From contig NZ_KE332518.1 in the NCBI RefSeq assembly GCF_000413055.1, positions 1,551,583-1,615,582 of the forward strand: a DNA stretch of 64,000 nucleotides. Reading direction: 5' to 3'. Below the pieces are notes generated by a model, which had not been told where the DNA came from, did no database searches, and worked only from the letters and a program-made list of their open reading frames with translations. Position 1 is the stretch's first letter, and each line of letters starts with the position of its first letter. A program made the position numbers and the translations under genes. Source of the DNA: Treponema maltophilum ATCC 51939. GTDB lineage: Bacteria; Spirochaetota; Spirochaetia; Treponematales; Treponemataceae. Below are positions 35,435-44,136 of the stretch, one piece after another.

Positions 35435-36424
35435 ATGAAAACCAAACGGATTATAACAGTATTATTCGCAATTCATATGTGCGTGTTCGGTTTTACCGAA
35501 ACATTCAGGGTGCATAAAACCGTCGTCCGCACCGTTTCCGAAAAAACGTCTTCCGTCCATGCGGATTTGGGCATAAACGATGCGCTCGTAATCAAACTGC
35601 CGGAAAACGCGCTTTTTTTGCAGGGCATCGATTTGGAAATACAGATTCCCGCAATCGCCGCCGAACACCGCGACGCCGTTGCCTATGCGCTGTATGCCGA
35701 CATTGCCCCGGAACCCGCCGAAAGTACCATCGATTATACGGGAAAACGCTTGAACATCGCAACCTTCCCCGGAAAACTGCGCTGCAATATCCGCATTCCG
35801 CTCATCAAAGAACATACGATGAAGGAAAGTCCGTATACGATTGTTATGCCTCTGTTGTTTTCAAAGCCGCCCAAATCGATTTTTTTGCGCTTTCAGCTGG
35901 TTATGAAGGGTGTCCCGCCGGAACTGTTCGACGCCATTTATTCGATCGACATAAAACCCGTGCTTACGGATCAGGGCTTGCTTGCCCTTACCGTACTGTA
36001 TCCGAGCGAGCAAAAAAAAGAAGAACACAAAGAATTTTCGGTGTTTATAGATGAAGTGCCGCGTCCCGATGCCGTGAAAAAAAATGTGCTTTTGCCTGTC
36101 GGCATGCACCGGCTGAATATCGTTTCCGAAGCGTACCGGAACGAAGTGCGCAGCTTTACGATCGATCAGGCTAAAACTTCGGCGCTGGAAATTCAGCTTA
36201 CGGACATCGCGCCGCTTTTGTACGTATCGGCCCCGCAGCGCACGCGCTTTTTTATGGATAATATCGAAATTAAAGATTATTCAAAACCGCTGGTTATAAA
36301 GCCGGGCAGCCGCCAGCTGCGTTTTTCGCTCGGCGATTATGAACTCGTGCGCGTTTTGGAAGCGGTAAACGGGCGCACATATAAAATAGCGGTTCTTTTC
36401 GACGTGAATATAACGGAGGAATAA
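35435..36424 (+). CDS. Secreted protein of unknown function
   Basis: A 329-residue protein with a signal peptide (KRIITVLFAIHMCVFGFTE). The mature part is predicted to be mostly beta-strand with several short domains; the C-terminal third (LYVSAPQRTRFFMDNIEI, GSRQLRFSLGDYELVR) resembles a PEGA-like or carboxypeptidase-regulatory fold, though weakly. I do not recognise the family. It starts 6 bases after the M23 peptidase gene, in the same operon, so a periplasmic envelope role is plausible. The operon ends in a terminator at 36516-36541. Confidence 0.6.
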   Translation: MKTKRIITVLFAIHMCVFGFTETFRVHKTVVRTVSEKTSSVHADLGINDALVIKLPENALFLQGIDLEIQIPAIAAEHRDAVAYALYADIAPEPAESTIDYTGKRLNIATFPGKLRCNIRIPLIKEHTMKESPYTIVMPLLFSKPPKSIFLRFQLVMKGVPPELFDAIYSIDIKPVLTDQGLLALTVLYPSEQKKEEHKEFSVFIDEVPRPDAVKKNVLLPVGMHRLNIVSEAYRNEVRSFTIDQAKTSALEIQLTDIAPLLYVSAPQRTRFFMDNIEIKDYSKPLVIKPGSRQLRFSLGDYELVRVLEAVNGRTYKIAVLFDVNITEE

Positions 36425-36430
36425 ATTAAA

Positions 36431-36476
36431 GATTTGCCGGATACCGCCGATACTTTAAATGTCGGATGAGCAAATC
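36431..36476 (+). other. Nested hairpin in the 3' region of the M23 operon
   Basis: GATTTGC (36431-36437) pairs with GCAAATC (36470-36476), and inside CCGATA (36447-36452) pairs with TGTCGG (36460-36465), one G-U included. The structure begins 7 bases after the stop codon and is followed 40 bases later by an intrinsic terminator. It may be a 3' UTR stability element or part of a small RNA. Confidence 0.4.
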
Positions 36477-36515
36477 CCCTCCCACCCATTGTTCATTCGA
36501 TTGCCTTGATGGCAT

Positions 36516-36541
36516 GGCCGGCACACAAGCCGGCCTTTTTT
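36516..36541 (+). terminator. Intrinsic terminator of the M23 operon
   Basis: GGCCGGC (36516-36522), loop ACACAA, GCCGGCC (36529-36535), then six T (36536-36541). A textbook rho-independent terminator, about 92 bases after the last stop codon. Confidence 0.88.
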
Positions 36542-36889
36542 ATTTACCCCGCCCGACAAAGCAACCGCACCGGAAAATACAAGCTACAAAATATTTAACG
36601 ATAATAAAAAGCCGTCTCCCCACCCTTTAGAGGGAAAAGGAAGTCTGCATATATAAATAGCTAAAAAAACACATGCTCATGGGTGCGGCGTGAAAAAAAG
36701 AGTCCGCGAACGGCTTATGAGCGAAGCAATTAGAATTGTACGTCCTTAGTCCCTTTTTCGGCTATGAGCGGTTCTTCAGAACTGCGAACCTAAAGCTTTA
36801 TGTATGCGATGTTTAGAACGGCGCGAGCCGGTCTAAACTCGGCGCGCAACCCGGTCATACCATTCGTATGACCGGGTTGCGCAGCTGCC
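36542..36889. other. Intergenic stretch without a recognisable gene
   Basis: No supportable coding sequence. It contains related phrases CGGCTTATGAGCGAAGC (36711-36727) and CGGCTATGAGCGG (36759 onward), short hairpins (CAATT/AATTG near 36727-36738; GTTCT/AGAAC near 36772), and the 17-bp hairpin listed separately. It may be decayed repeat sequence. Confidence 0.5.
36844..36882. repeat. 17-bp perfect hairpin just upstream of the PBP1A promoter
   Basis: GCGCAACCCGGTCATAC (36844-36860) and its exact complement (36866-36882) flank a 5-base loop CATTC. No T-run follows. It ends 7 bases before the -35 box of the PBP1A promoter. It could bind a regulator or block read-through. Confidence 0.7.
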
Positions 36890-36918
36890 TTGACAAAAAT
36901 CGGCCTGTTTACTACTCT
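36890..36918 (+). promoter_or_regulatory. Promoter of the PBP1A gene, placed for a leaderless mRNA
   Basis: Perfect TTGACA (36890-36895), 17 bases, TACTCT (36913-36918); the ATG at 36927 follows after 8 bases. No Shine-Dalgarno sequence lies between. Confidence 0.65.
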
Positions 36919-36926
36919 AATACCGT

Positions 36927-39479
36927 ATGCATATGCGAAAAAATAAAGTTGTGATAATTCTTTTGTGCGCGCTGTCCGTCGTCCTTCCCGTTTTGTTCGG
37001 GGCGGGTTTGGGAGCGCTGCTCGGCATGACTCAAAATATAAAAAATAACGAACACTTTACCGAATTCACAAACGCGCTGCCCACGCGGCTTTTGGATATA
37101 AACGGCGAACTCATTACCGAATTCGCGTCGGACGAAAAGCGCGAAATGATTACTTTAAACGAATTGCCGCAGCATTTAATCGACGCGCTTATAACGCGCG
37201 AAGACAATATCTTTTTTAAGCACGCGGGTTTCAGCATAAAGTCGATTGTGCGCGCCTTTGCCGGAAAACTCTTACACCGTCAGATGGGCGGCGGCAGTAC
37301 GCTTACACAACAAATCGCCGGAACGCTTTACACGGACCGTACCGCAATTACGTATACGCGCAAAATAAAGGAGCTGTGGTGGGCGATTCAAATGGAGCGC
37401 CGCTACTCGAAGCAGGAAATTCTGGAACTGTATTTGAACAAGGTATACTTGGGCGGCGGCACCTACGGCGTCAATGCCGCGTCAAAATACTACTTCGGGC
37501 ACAGCGCGCGCGAAATCACTCCGGCCGAAGCGGCGATTTTGGTTATTCAGCTTTCGAATCCGGTTTATTACAATCCTTTTGAATATCCGAACCGCGCAAT
37601 GGAGCGGCAAAAATACGTTTTGGACGAAATGGCTAAAACGGGTTTTTTAACCAAGGATGAAGCGGAACAAAGTTTCGACGATTTTTGGCTCAACTTCGAC
37701 TATACCCGAATCAATTCTTCGGCTTATTTTATGCGGGAAGACAAGGCGCCGTGGTTCAGCGAATTTGTGCGCAAAGAGCTTGAAAAGATGATGTACGGCA
37801 CGATGGACGTATACACGGGCGGTTACACCGTTCACACGACCATGAACATGAAGCAACAACTCGCAGCACAGGACATTATGCAGCGTTATATTGCGTGGGC
37901 AAACAATTCCTACAATCGAACGCGCTCATCCAGAAAATCGAGCGCCGTTTCGACTTATATTCCGATGACCGAGCTTTTGTCGCTCGTGTTCGACATTCCG
38001 CAGCTGAAAATCTCCGAACAGCGCAACGAAGTCGTTACGATGGCGGCTTTTAAAAATACCGTAAACCCGACGCTCGACGTTTTGTCGCTTATGTTCGGCA
38101 TAGAAGAATTGAAAATCGACGTCGTAAACCGCGTGAACGCACAAACGACCGAAACGCGCAAAAAGAATAAAATCGAAGGCACGATGATCGCCCTTGAAAA
38201 CGCTACCGGCTATATTACCGCCCTCGTCGGCGGAAGCGAATACGGACAGGATAATCAGTTTATACGCGCCGTGCAGGCTCGGGTGCAGCCGGGAAGTTCC
38301 TTTAAACCGCTGTATTACACGGCGGCAATCGCGTCGAAAAAGTTTACCGCCACCAGCGTTATTTACGACGTGCCGACCATATTCAAAAAAGATGACGGTA
38401 CTTTGTACATTCCGCAAAACAACAAGGGCGAATGGTACGGTCCGGTGCAGTTGTGGTACGCGCTTACGAGGTCGATGAACGTTCCGTCGTTAAAAATCCT
38501 GCGCGAAATCGGTTTCGATGCGGCGATAAATCAGGCGGGAGCACTGCTGGGCTTAAAGCCCGAAGAATACGCCGAGCGCAAGCTCGAAAAAGTATACCCG
38601 ATCGGCTTGGGCGTGTGTTCCGTGCGGCCGATAGAAATGGCGCGCGCTTTTGCAATTTTTGCGAATCAGGGAAAAGAAGTCGTTCCGATGGCGATCCGAT
38701 CGGTTGAAGACCGGAACGGCAAAGTCATTTTGAATCCCGAACGCGACATCCGAGTTGCCCAGCAGGCAAAGGGAGAAGCCGCGCAAATTATCAGCCCGCA
38801 AACGGCCTACATTATGACCGACCTTTTAACGAATACGATAACAAACCCCAAAGGCACTTTAGGCTACGGTTCAAACTGGGGCAAAAAAATGCAGTACAAG
38901 GATGCGAACGGCAGACTGTATACGATTCCTGCAGCGGGTAAAACCGGCACGACGCAAAACTGGTCGGACACGTGGGCAATCGGCTTTACGCCCTATTACA
39001 CCGCGGCGTTTTGGTTCGGCTTCGACGCGAAGGGGGAATCCATGGGAACCGACCTTAACGGCTCCAGCCTTCCCGGCCCGGCATGGGGCGATTTTATGAA
39101 AGTCGCCAACGAAGGGCTGCCGTACAAAGCTTTCGCCAAACCGTCAAGCGGTATAACCGAAGCGACCGTGTGTTCCGTATCGGGCGGCATACTATCGCCC
39201 GCATGCGGCAACAACCGCACGACAAAATACTACTTGGACGGCACGCAGCCGACCGGCATTTGCGAATTGCACACGGATCGCGAGAGAGCGGAATTGCTCG
39301 GCACGCAACGGCTTTCTTCCGAATACTATATGTCCGGCGTTACCCGGCCGAAGGTGTCCGACGACGACGGATTAAAACTCGATTTATCGTTCCTGAACGG
39401 CGCCGATTCCGAGCCGCAAACGGACACCGCGCCGAACGAAGAAGAAACGCTTCCCGACTTCAATAAATTTTTCGAATAA
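36927..39479 (+). CDS. Class A penicillin-binding protein 1A (transglycosylase/transpeptidase)
   Basis: An 850-residue bifunctional peptidoglycan synthase. A single N-terminal membrane anchor lies at about residues 7-30. The GT51 transglycosylase has the catalytic EDNIFFKHAGF and GGGSTLTQQIAG motifs. The transpeptidase has SSFK (QPGSSFKPLYY), SMN (RSMNVPSL) and KTG (GKTGTTQNWSDTW). The C-terminal tail is acidic. The length is that of PBP1A proteins. An in-frame ATG at 36933 is an alternative start. It is followed after 11 bases by the membrane ParB-like gene. Confidence 0.95.
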   Translation: MHMRKNKVVIILLCALSVVLPVLFGAGLGALLGMTQNIKNNEHFTEFTNALPTRLLDINGELITEFASDEKREMITLNELPQHLIDALITREDNIFFKHAGFSIKSIVRAFAGKLLHRQMGGGSTLTQQIAGTLYTDRTAITYTRKIKELWWAIQMERRYSKQEILELYLNKVYLGGGTYGVNAASKYYFGHSAREITPAEAAILVIQLSNPVYYNPFEYPNRAMERQKYVLDEMAKTGFLTKDEAEQSFDDFWLNFDYTRINSSAYFMREDKAPWFSEFVRKELEKMMYGTMDVYTGGYTVHTTMNMKQQLAAQDIMQRYIAWANNSYNRTRSSRKSSAVSTYIPMTELLSLVFDIPQLKISEQRNEVVTMAAFKNTVNPTLDVLSLMFGIEELKIDVVNRVNAQTTETRKKNKIEGTMIALENATGYITALVGGSEYGQDNQFIRAVQARVQPGSSFKPLYYTAAIASKKFTATSVIYDVPTIFKKDDGTLYIPQNNKGEWYGPVQLWYALTRSMNVPSLKILREIGFDAAINQAGALLGLKPEEYAERKLEKVYPIGLGVCSVRPIEMARAFAIFANQGKEVVPMAIRSVEDRNGKVILNPERDIRVAQQAKGEAAQIISPQTAYIMTDLLTNTITNPKGTLGYGSNWGKKMQYKDANGRLYTIPAAGKTGTTQNWSDTWAIGFTPYYTAAFWFGFDAKGESMGTDLNGSSLPGPAWGDFMKVANEGLPYKAFAKPSSGITEATVCSVSGGILSPACGNNRTTKYYLDGTQPTGICELHTDRERAELLGTQRLSSEYYMSGVTRPKVSDDDGLKLDLSFLNGADSEPQTDTAPNEEETLPDFNKFFE

Positions 39480-39490
39480 TCGGAGGATCG

Positions 39491-40117
39491 ATGCTTGTAC
39501 ATATTTCCGATATTACGGTAAAAAAGCGCATACGAAAAGACGTTTCAGGCATCGACGAACTTGCCGACAGCATCCGCAAATACGGCCTTTTAACGCCGAT
39601 TATTCTCGACGACGATTATGTGCTGCTTGCAGGCTACAGAAGGCTGCAGGCGGCAAAGCGATTGGGCTGGACGTCGATTCCGGCAACCGTTGTCGATGCA
39701 AGCGATAAAATCGGCCGCATGGAAATCGAATTGGAAGAAAACGTCCAGCGCGCAAATTTTACCGAAGAAGAATTGCTTGAAGGATACGCCGCCCTTGAAA
39801 AATTGAAAAATCCGGGCTTATTGCGCCGCATCGGACGCAAGATAAAAAACTTTTTTGCGGTGATTTTTGAAGCCGGAAGGCAAAGCCGCGCCGACAAACG
39901 GCGTAAAAACGCGCTGCTGTCGCTTACGGCCCTGTTCGGCATTGCGCTGGCAATCCTTTCGGGCGTACTGCACAAAGGCGGCTACATCAGTTACGTTTTG
40001 CTCACGATTTTAAACGTCGTATCGGCCGCCGCCTTTTTATACGGCTTGTTCTTTTTTATCCGCTTTACGGCCGGTAGCAAAAAAAAGTTTTCTCAACCCG
40101 ACCGCGAAGAAAATTAA
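39491..40117 (+). CDS. ParB-like nuclease/CTPase-type domain with two C-terminal membrane segments
   Basis: A 208-residue protein. Residues about 1-100 match the ParB/Srx N-terminal domain, with the nucleotide-binding motifs G48-Y-R-R51 (LLAGYRRLQAAKRLGW) and E83-N-V-Q-R87 (LEENVQRANFTEEEL). The helix-turn-helix and dimerisation domains of chromosome-partition ParB are absent. A basic linker (110-140) leads instead to two membrane spans, about 141-161 and 165-192. It would place a ParB-type domain at the cytoplasmic face of the membrane. It lies 11 bases after the PBP1A gene, with GGAGGA before the ATG, so the two are one operon. Function unknown. Confidence 0.8.
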   Translation: MLVHISDITVKKRIRKDVSGIDELADSIRKYGLLTPIILDDDYVLLAGYRRLQAAKRLGWTSIPATVVDASDKIGRMEIELEENVQRANFTEEELLEGYAALEKLKNPGLLRRIGRKIKNFFAVIFEAGRQSRADKRRKNALLSLTALFGIALAILSGVLHKGGYISYVLLTILNVVSAAAFLYGLFFFIRFTAGSKKKFSQPDREEN

Positions 40118-40145
40118 AAACCGAAACTAAAGGGCGCAACTGAAG

Positions 40146-41366
40146 CTAACCGAGCACAACGCGCACGAACTTTTTTTTGCCCGCACGAAGAACAAATTCA
40201 CCCGCTTCATCGGCGTCTTTTATGCCGATAACGGCTTTAAGGTCGGTTACGGTTTTCCCGTTTACAACCGCCCCGCCCTGCTCGATGAGGCGGCGGATAT
40301 CGCTTTTCGATCCGCCCAAGCAGGCCGAAGCGAACAGATCGACAACGCCGATTCCCGCCTCTAAAGCCGAACGCTCCAACGATACGGTCGGCATCGCTTC
40401 TTTATCGCCGCCGCCGGAAAACGCGGCTTTTGCGCCGGCGAGTGCATTGTCGGCTTCTTCTTTGCCGTGAATTTCCTTTGTAACTTCCCACGCAAGTTTT
40501 TCTTTTGCGGCGTTTATGTCGCCGGCGCATATGCGGTCGATTTCTTCGATCGAAAGGAAGGTAAAAAGCAAAAAGAATTTACGCACGTCGGCATCGGCAA
40601 CGTTTCGCCAATATTGGAAAAAGTCGAAAACGCTCGTTAAATTCTTATCCAAAAAGAGCGCGCCCTTTTCGCTTTTACCCATCTTTTTGCCGTCGCTGCG
40701 CGTTACCAACGGAAAGGTAAGACCGAACACTTCGGCGCCCGTTTTGCGGCGAATCAAATCGACGCCCGCAACGATGTTTCCCCATTGATCGTCGCCGCCG
40801 ATTTGCAGGCGGCAGTTGTGCCGCTGGTACAGCATTAAAAAATCGTAGCTTTGCAAAAGCTGATAATTGAATTCAAGAAACGAAAGTCCCGTTTCCATGC
40901 GTTTTTTATACGCTTCGTAGGTGAGCATTTTATTCACGGAAAAACAGGAACCTATATCGCGCAAAAAATCTATATAATTGAGATCGCAGAGCCATTTTTT
41001 GTTGTTTTCGGGAAAGGCGGTTTTTCCGTCGAAGCCGATAAAGCGGTCGAGCTGGGCGCTGATTTTCTCGACGTTTTCGTCGAGCTGCTCGTAGCTGAGC
41101 ATTTTGCGCATTTCGGTTTTGCCCGAAGGATCGCCGATACGGCCGGTACCTCCGCCGATGAGCGCAATGCCGATATGGCCCGCTTTGCGCAAATGGCGCA
41201 AGGCAAACTGCGGAACCAAGTGCCCGATATGCAAACTGCCGGCGGTCGGATCGCTTCCCACATAAAAAGTAACCGGCCCCTGATCCATAAGGTCGGAAAG
41301 CCTTTCGGCGTCGGTGCATTGCTGAAAAAAACCGCGTTCTTTCAGCGTAGTAAGTGCTGTATTCAT
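40146..41366 (-). CDS. tyrS: Tyrosyl-tRNA synthetase
   Basis: A 406-residue class Ic synthetase that charges tRNA-Tyr. The HIGH motif is in GSLHIGHLVPQFAL and the KMSKS motif reads KKMGKS. GGDDQWGNIVAG is the tyrosine-binding signature. The C-terminal S4 RNA-binding domain is present (EQGGAVVNGKTVTD). No Shine-Dalgarno precedes the ATG at 41366. The -10 box TACACT ends 7 bases before it, which predicts a leaderless mRNA; this also argues against longer upstream frames to 41411. Confidence 0.95.
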   Translation of the reverse strand: MNTALTTLKERGFFQQCTDAERLSDLMDQGPVTFYVGSDPTAGSLHIGHLVPQFALRHLRKAGHIGIALIGGGTGRIGDPSGKTEMRKMLSYEQLDENVEKISAQLDRFIGFDGKTAFPENNKKWLCDLNYIDFLRDIGSCFSVNKMLTYEAYKKRMETGLSFLEFNYQLLQSYDFLMLYQRHNCRLQIGGDDQWGNIVAGVDLIRRKTGAEVFGLTFPLVTRSDGKKMGKSEKGALFLDKNLTSVFDFFQYWRNVADADVRKFFLLFTFLSIEEIDRICAGDINAAKEKLAWEVTKEIHGKEEADNALAGAKAAFSGGGDKEAMPTVSLERSALEAGIGVVDLFASACLGGSKSDIRRLIEQGGAVVNGKTVTDLKAVIGIKDADEAGEFVLRAGKKKFVRVVLG

Positions 41367-41373
41367 GGCACAC

Positions 41374-41402
41374 AGTGTAACGAAAAAAAAGACGGAGTGC
41401 AA
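41374..41402 (-). promoter_or_regulatory. Promoter of tyrS, placed for a leaderless mRNA
   Basis: TTGCAC (41402-41397), 17 bases including eight consecutive T, TACACT (41379-41374), then 7 bases and the tyrS ATG at 41366. Confidence 0.62.
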
Positions 41403-41439
41403 GCGGCGCACTTGTTTGCGGCTGCCCCGAACGGCCGCA

Positions 41440-42306
41440 TTATTCGATATTTCTGCTTTGTTCGCGGATATTTTCGAGGGCGTTTTTTGCGTCGATAACG
41501 GTTTTACCGAGTTTTGCCGTTTGATTTTTGGAGCCGATCGTATTGATTTCTCTGTTCAATTCCTGACACAAAAAATCGATTTTGCGGCCCGGTGCTTCGT
41601 TGTGTTCGATTTCGGCTTTGAGCGCTTCCAAATGACTGAACAGCCGGACAACCTCTTCGTTTATCGTATACTTTACAAGCATTGCCGCGGTTTCGCTCAT
41701 AATGCGCTGCTCGTCGGCCTTGTCGCCCAAGAGTTCGTTAAAACGCGAAACTATCAAATTTTTAAAAAACGCTTCGGCTTCGGGAACCGCTTGTTTAAAA
41801 ATCAAGGCGCAGGATTCAAGCGACGAAAGCTGAAAAAGTATATCTTTTTTAAGATTTTCCCCTTCGCGTTTTCTTCCCGCACAAAACTCTTCAAGCGCGT
41901 CGGCAAACACCGGTTCGATAAACGAGCGGTACATATCGGCATCGCAGTTTTGGCGGACGGAAAGAACGCCTTCCTGAGATGCGATGAGCGAAAGGGGAAT
42001 CTCGCAGCCGGGACTCGAAATTTCGGCAATTTTTTTTAACGCTTCCGCATAGTTTTTTGCAGCCTGAAGATCGACGTCGACCTTTGTGTCGGGCGAAAAA
42101 TCTTTAACGCGTATATACACGTCAACCTTGCCGCGCAGCATGCGGTTTGCGCAGCGCGCACGGATATCCTGTTCCAATCGACCCAAAAACGGCGGCAGCG
42201 CAATGTTCAAATCCAAAAAGCGCGAATTGACCGATTTTATTTCAACCGAAATGAACATCCGCTCGGTCGACACTTCTTTGTATGCGTAAGACGTCATGCT
42301 TGTCAT
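41440..42306 (-). CDS. YicC/YloC family endoribonuclease
   Basis: A 288-residue protein of the YicC family. The N-terminal domain (MTSMTSYAYKEVS, VEIKSVNSRFLDLNIALP) and the conserved C-terminal domain (GRKIDFLCQELNREINTIGSK) are both complete. Escherichia coli YicC is an endoribonuclease affecting small RNA turnover. AAGGA lies before the ATG. It follows murC by 29 bases in the same direction, so it is probably co-transcribed with it. Confidence 0.88.
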   Translation of the reverse strand: MTSMTSYAYKEVSTERMFISVEIKSVNSRFLDLNIALPPFLGRLEQDIRARCANRMLRGKVDVYIRVKDFSPDTKVDVDLQAAKNYAEALKKIAEISSPGCEIPLSLIASQEGVLSVRQNCDADMYRSFIEPVFADALEEFCAGRKREGENLKKDILFQLSSLESCALIFKQAVPEAEAFFKNLIVSRFNELLGDKADEQRIMSETAAMLVKYTINEEVVRLFSHLEALKAEIEHNEAPGRKIDFLCQELNREINTIGSKNQTAKLGKTVIDAKNALENIREQSRNIE

Positions 42307-42335
42307 AGATCTTCCTTTACCGTAAACCGCCGATT

Positions 42336-43865
42336 TTACGCGTTCAATTTTTCGGCAATCAATTTTCCGAGCTTCCAGTTATCGCCGGCCCCCATCGTCA
42401 TAAACAGAACGGGAGAAGAAGGCTCCGACAGGCGCTCGAGCGTAAAGGGAAGCGCATCTTCAACTTCTTCAAAATAATGCACATTGTCGTGCCGCGCACG
42501 GACTTTTTCGTACAAATCTTTTCCGCTGACCGAGCCGTCATAATGCTCGCGTGCGGACGCATAAATCTTGTGCAAAATAATTTCATCCGCATCGGAAAAA
42601 GCGGAGGCAAAATCATCCAAAAGGGCGGCGGTGCGCGTATATGTGTGCGACATAAAATCGACAATGATGCGGTACCCCGGATAAAAAGAGCGGAAACCGG
42701 CTATCGTGGTTTTTATGGCCGTCGGATGGTGGGCGTAATCGTCGACAATCAAAATATCTTTGCCGTTTGCCGCTTTGCAGCGCGCAACCGTTTCGCTGCG
42801 CCGCTTTGCACCGCCGAAACGGGAAAGTCCCGCTTGCAGTTTTTTTGCTATGAGCGCTTTATTCCGTTCGCTCAAAACCTCGCCTGAAGATTCGGCATAC
42901 AGCGACACTGCCAAAGCGCAGGCTGCCGCGCCGTTCAGCACAATATGCTTTCCCGGCACGCTAACGCAAAAATCGGTATCGAAGGCTGCAAGCGAAAAAT
43001 GCTGAACGCCTTCGCCCGTGTTGCCGAAAATGATTCGGTAATCGCCTGAAGCATTTACGCCGTAGGGCGTAAGACGGATATCGGCGCGTTTTGATTGTAC
43101 GATGCGCATAACCTCTTCGGCGCCTTTATCATCGGCACAATAAATCAGTTCTCCGTTATGCGGCAGCAAAAGGCAATAATCGACAAAGGCGTCGCGTATG
43201 CTTTCGTATGTAGGATAATAATCCTGATGATCGCTTTCAACGCTGGTTAAAATTATTTTTCGGGGACGGAACGACATAAAATGCCGCCGGTATTCGCAGG
43301 TTTCGGCGACAAAAAAACGCCGGCCCACATTCAGCGTGCAGCCGCCGAACGCGGGAATAACGCTTCCGGCAAGCACTTGGGCAGGAACGTCAAGCGCTTT
43401 GAGCAGTAAACCGCACATGCCGGTCGTCGTCGTTTTGCCGTGAACGCCCGCAATGCCGCAGCTGTACGCCGTTTCGGACACAAGGCCGAGCGCTTCGGTA
43501 TACAAAAGCATCGGAATACCGGCTTTGCGCGCGGCGATAAGTTCGGGATTCGTATCGGGACTGTATGCCGACGAATAAATCAATACATCGATATCGGCGC
43601 TTATGTGTGCCGCGTCGAAAAGGGTCGGCTTTATGCCCAAACGTTCGAGCACTTCGTCCGTATAAAAACGTTCGGCAACATCGCTGCCGCTTATGCGCGC
43701 TCCGCGGTACGCGCAAATTTCGACCAGGGCCGCCATACCGGTTCCCTTAATGCCCGTAAAATGTATGTGAGCGCCGTGTAAATCGTTTTTAAAAAATGAC
43801 GAAGCAACCTTTTTGCCGGGGGAATGCTCCGCGGGAAAGGGCTGCGGACTCTGATCAGCTGACAT
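42336..43865 (-). CDS. murC: UDP-N-acetylmuramate--L-alanine ligase
   Basis: A 509-residue Mur ligase that adds L-alanine to UDP-MurNAc, the first amino acid of the peptidoglycan stem. The N-terminal GIKGTGMAALVEICAYRGA binds the UDP substrate. The ATP loop is GVHGKTTTTGMCGLLL. The C-terminal domain has DDYAHHPTAIKTT. It has about 30 extra residues before the Rossmann domain and is somewhat longer than the usual 460-490. AAGGA precedes the ATG. It begins 30 bases downstream of tRNA-Gly on the same strand. Confidence 0.95.
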   Translation of the reverse strand: MSADQSPQPFPAEHSPGKKVASSFFKNDLHGAHIHFTGIKGTGMAALVEICAYRGARISGSDVAERFYTDEVLERLGIKPTLFDAAHISADIDVLIYSSAYSPDTNPELIAARKAGIPMLLYTEALGLVSETAYSCGIAGVHGKTTTTGMCGLLLKALDVPAQVLAGSVIPAFGGCTLNVGRRFFVAETCEYRRHFMSFRPRKIILTSVESDHQDYYPTYESIRDAFVDYCLLLPHNGELIYCADDKGAEEVMRIVQSKRADIRLTPYGVNASGDYRIIFGNTGEGVQHFSLAAFDTDFCVSVPGKHIVLNGAAACALAVSLYAESSGEVLSERNKALIAKKLQAGLSRFGGAKRRSETVARCKAANGKDILIVDDYAHHPTAIKTTIAGFRSFYPGYRIIVDFMSHTYTRTAALLDDFASAFSDADEIILHKIYASAREHYDGSVSGKDLYEKVRARHDNVHYFEEVEDALPFTLERLSEPSSPVLFMTMGAGDNWKLGKLIAEKLNA

Positions 43866-43895
43866 ATGGTATCCTTACATAATTATGCGGAAAAA

Positions 43896-43966
43896 AGCGG
43901 CTAATGGGAGTCGAACCCACCTATCAACCTTGGGAAGGTCGTGTAATACCGATATACGATAGCCGC
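43896..43966 (-). tRNA. tRNA-Gly (anticodon CCC)
   Basis: Acceptor GCGGCTA/TAGCCGC, anticodon stem CGACC/GGTTG with loop TTCCCAA (anticodon CCC), T arm GGGTTCGACTCCC, discriminator T. CCA is not encoded; a T-run follows the 3' end. Confidence 0.93.
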
Positions 43967-43980
43967 AATACGTAAAAGAT

Positions 43981-44013
43981 TCGGCGCTTCCGAAAGTCGG
44001 GCAGGTGGGATTT
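43981..44013 (-). repeat. Direct repeat 1: duplicated tail of tRNA-Pro
   Basis: These 33 bases are identical to 44167-44199. They correspond to the last 17 bases of tRNA-Pro (3' half of the T arm and acceptor strand) plus 16 bases of its downstream flank. The rest of the tRNA is absent, so this is a tRNA fragment. The offset between the copies is 186 bases. Confidence 0.92.
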
Positions 44014-44125
44014 CCCTCCGAAAGGTTCTTCCTGAACCTTTCTCCGAGCCGCCTCAGTCGCCGGCGCCGCCATCCGTGGCGGCTTTCCTCGCTCCCGCTC
44101 GGCGCTCCTTCGGTTCAAATCCCAC
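44005..44125. repeat. Hairpin-rich palindromic element within the tRNA-Pro duplication
   Basis: Bounded by GTGGGATTT (44005-44013) and its complement AAATCCCAC (44117-44125). Inside are stems GAAAGGTTC/GAACCTTTC (44020-44042) and GCCGCC/GGCGGC near 44067-44083. The end GGTTCAAATCCCAC (44112-44125) is an inverted copy of the tRNA T-arm sequence. It looks like a small non-coding, MITE- or REP-like element; no open frame is supportable. Confidence 0.55.
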
Positions 44126-44136
44126 GAGGGAAGCAA

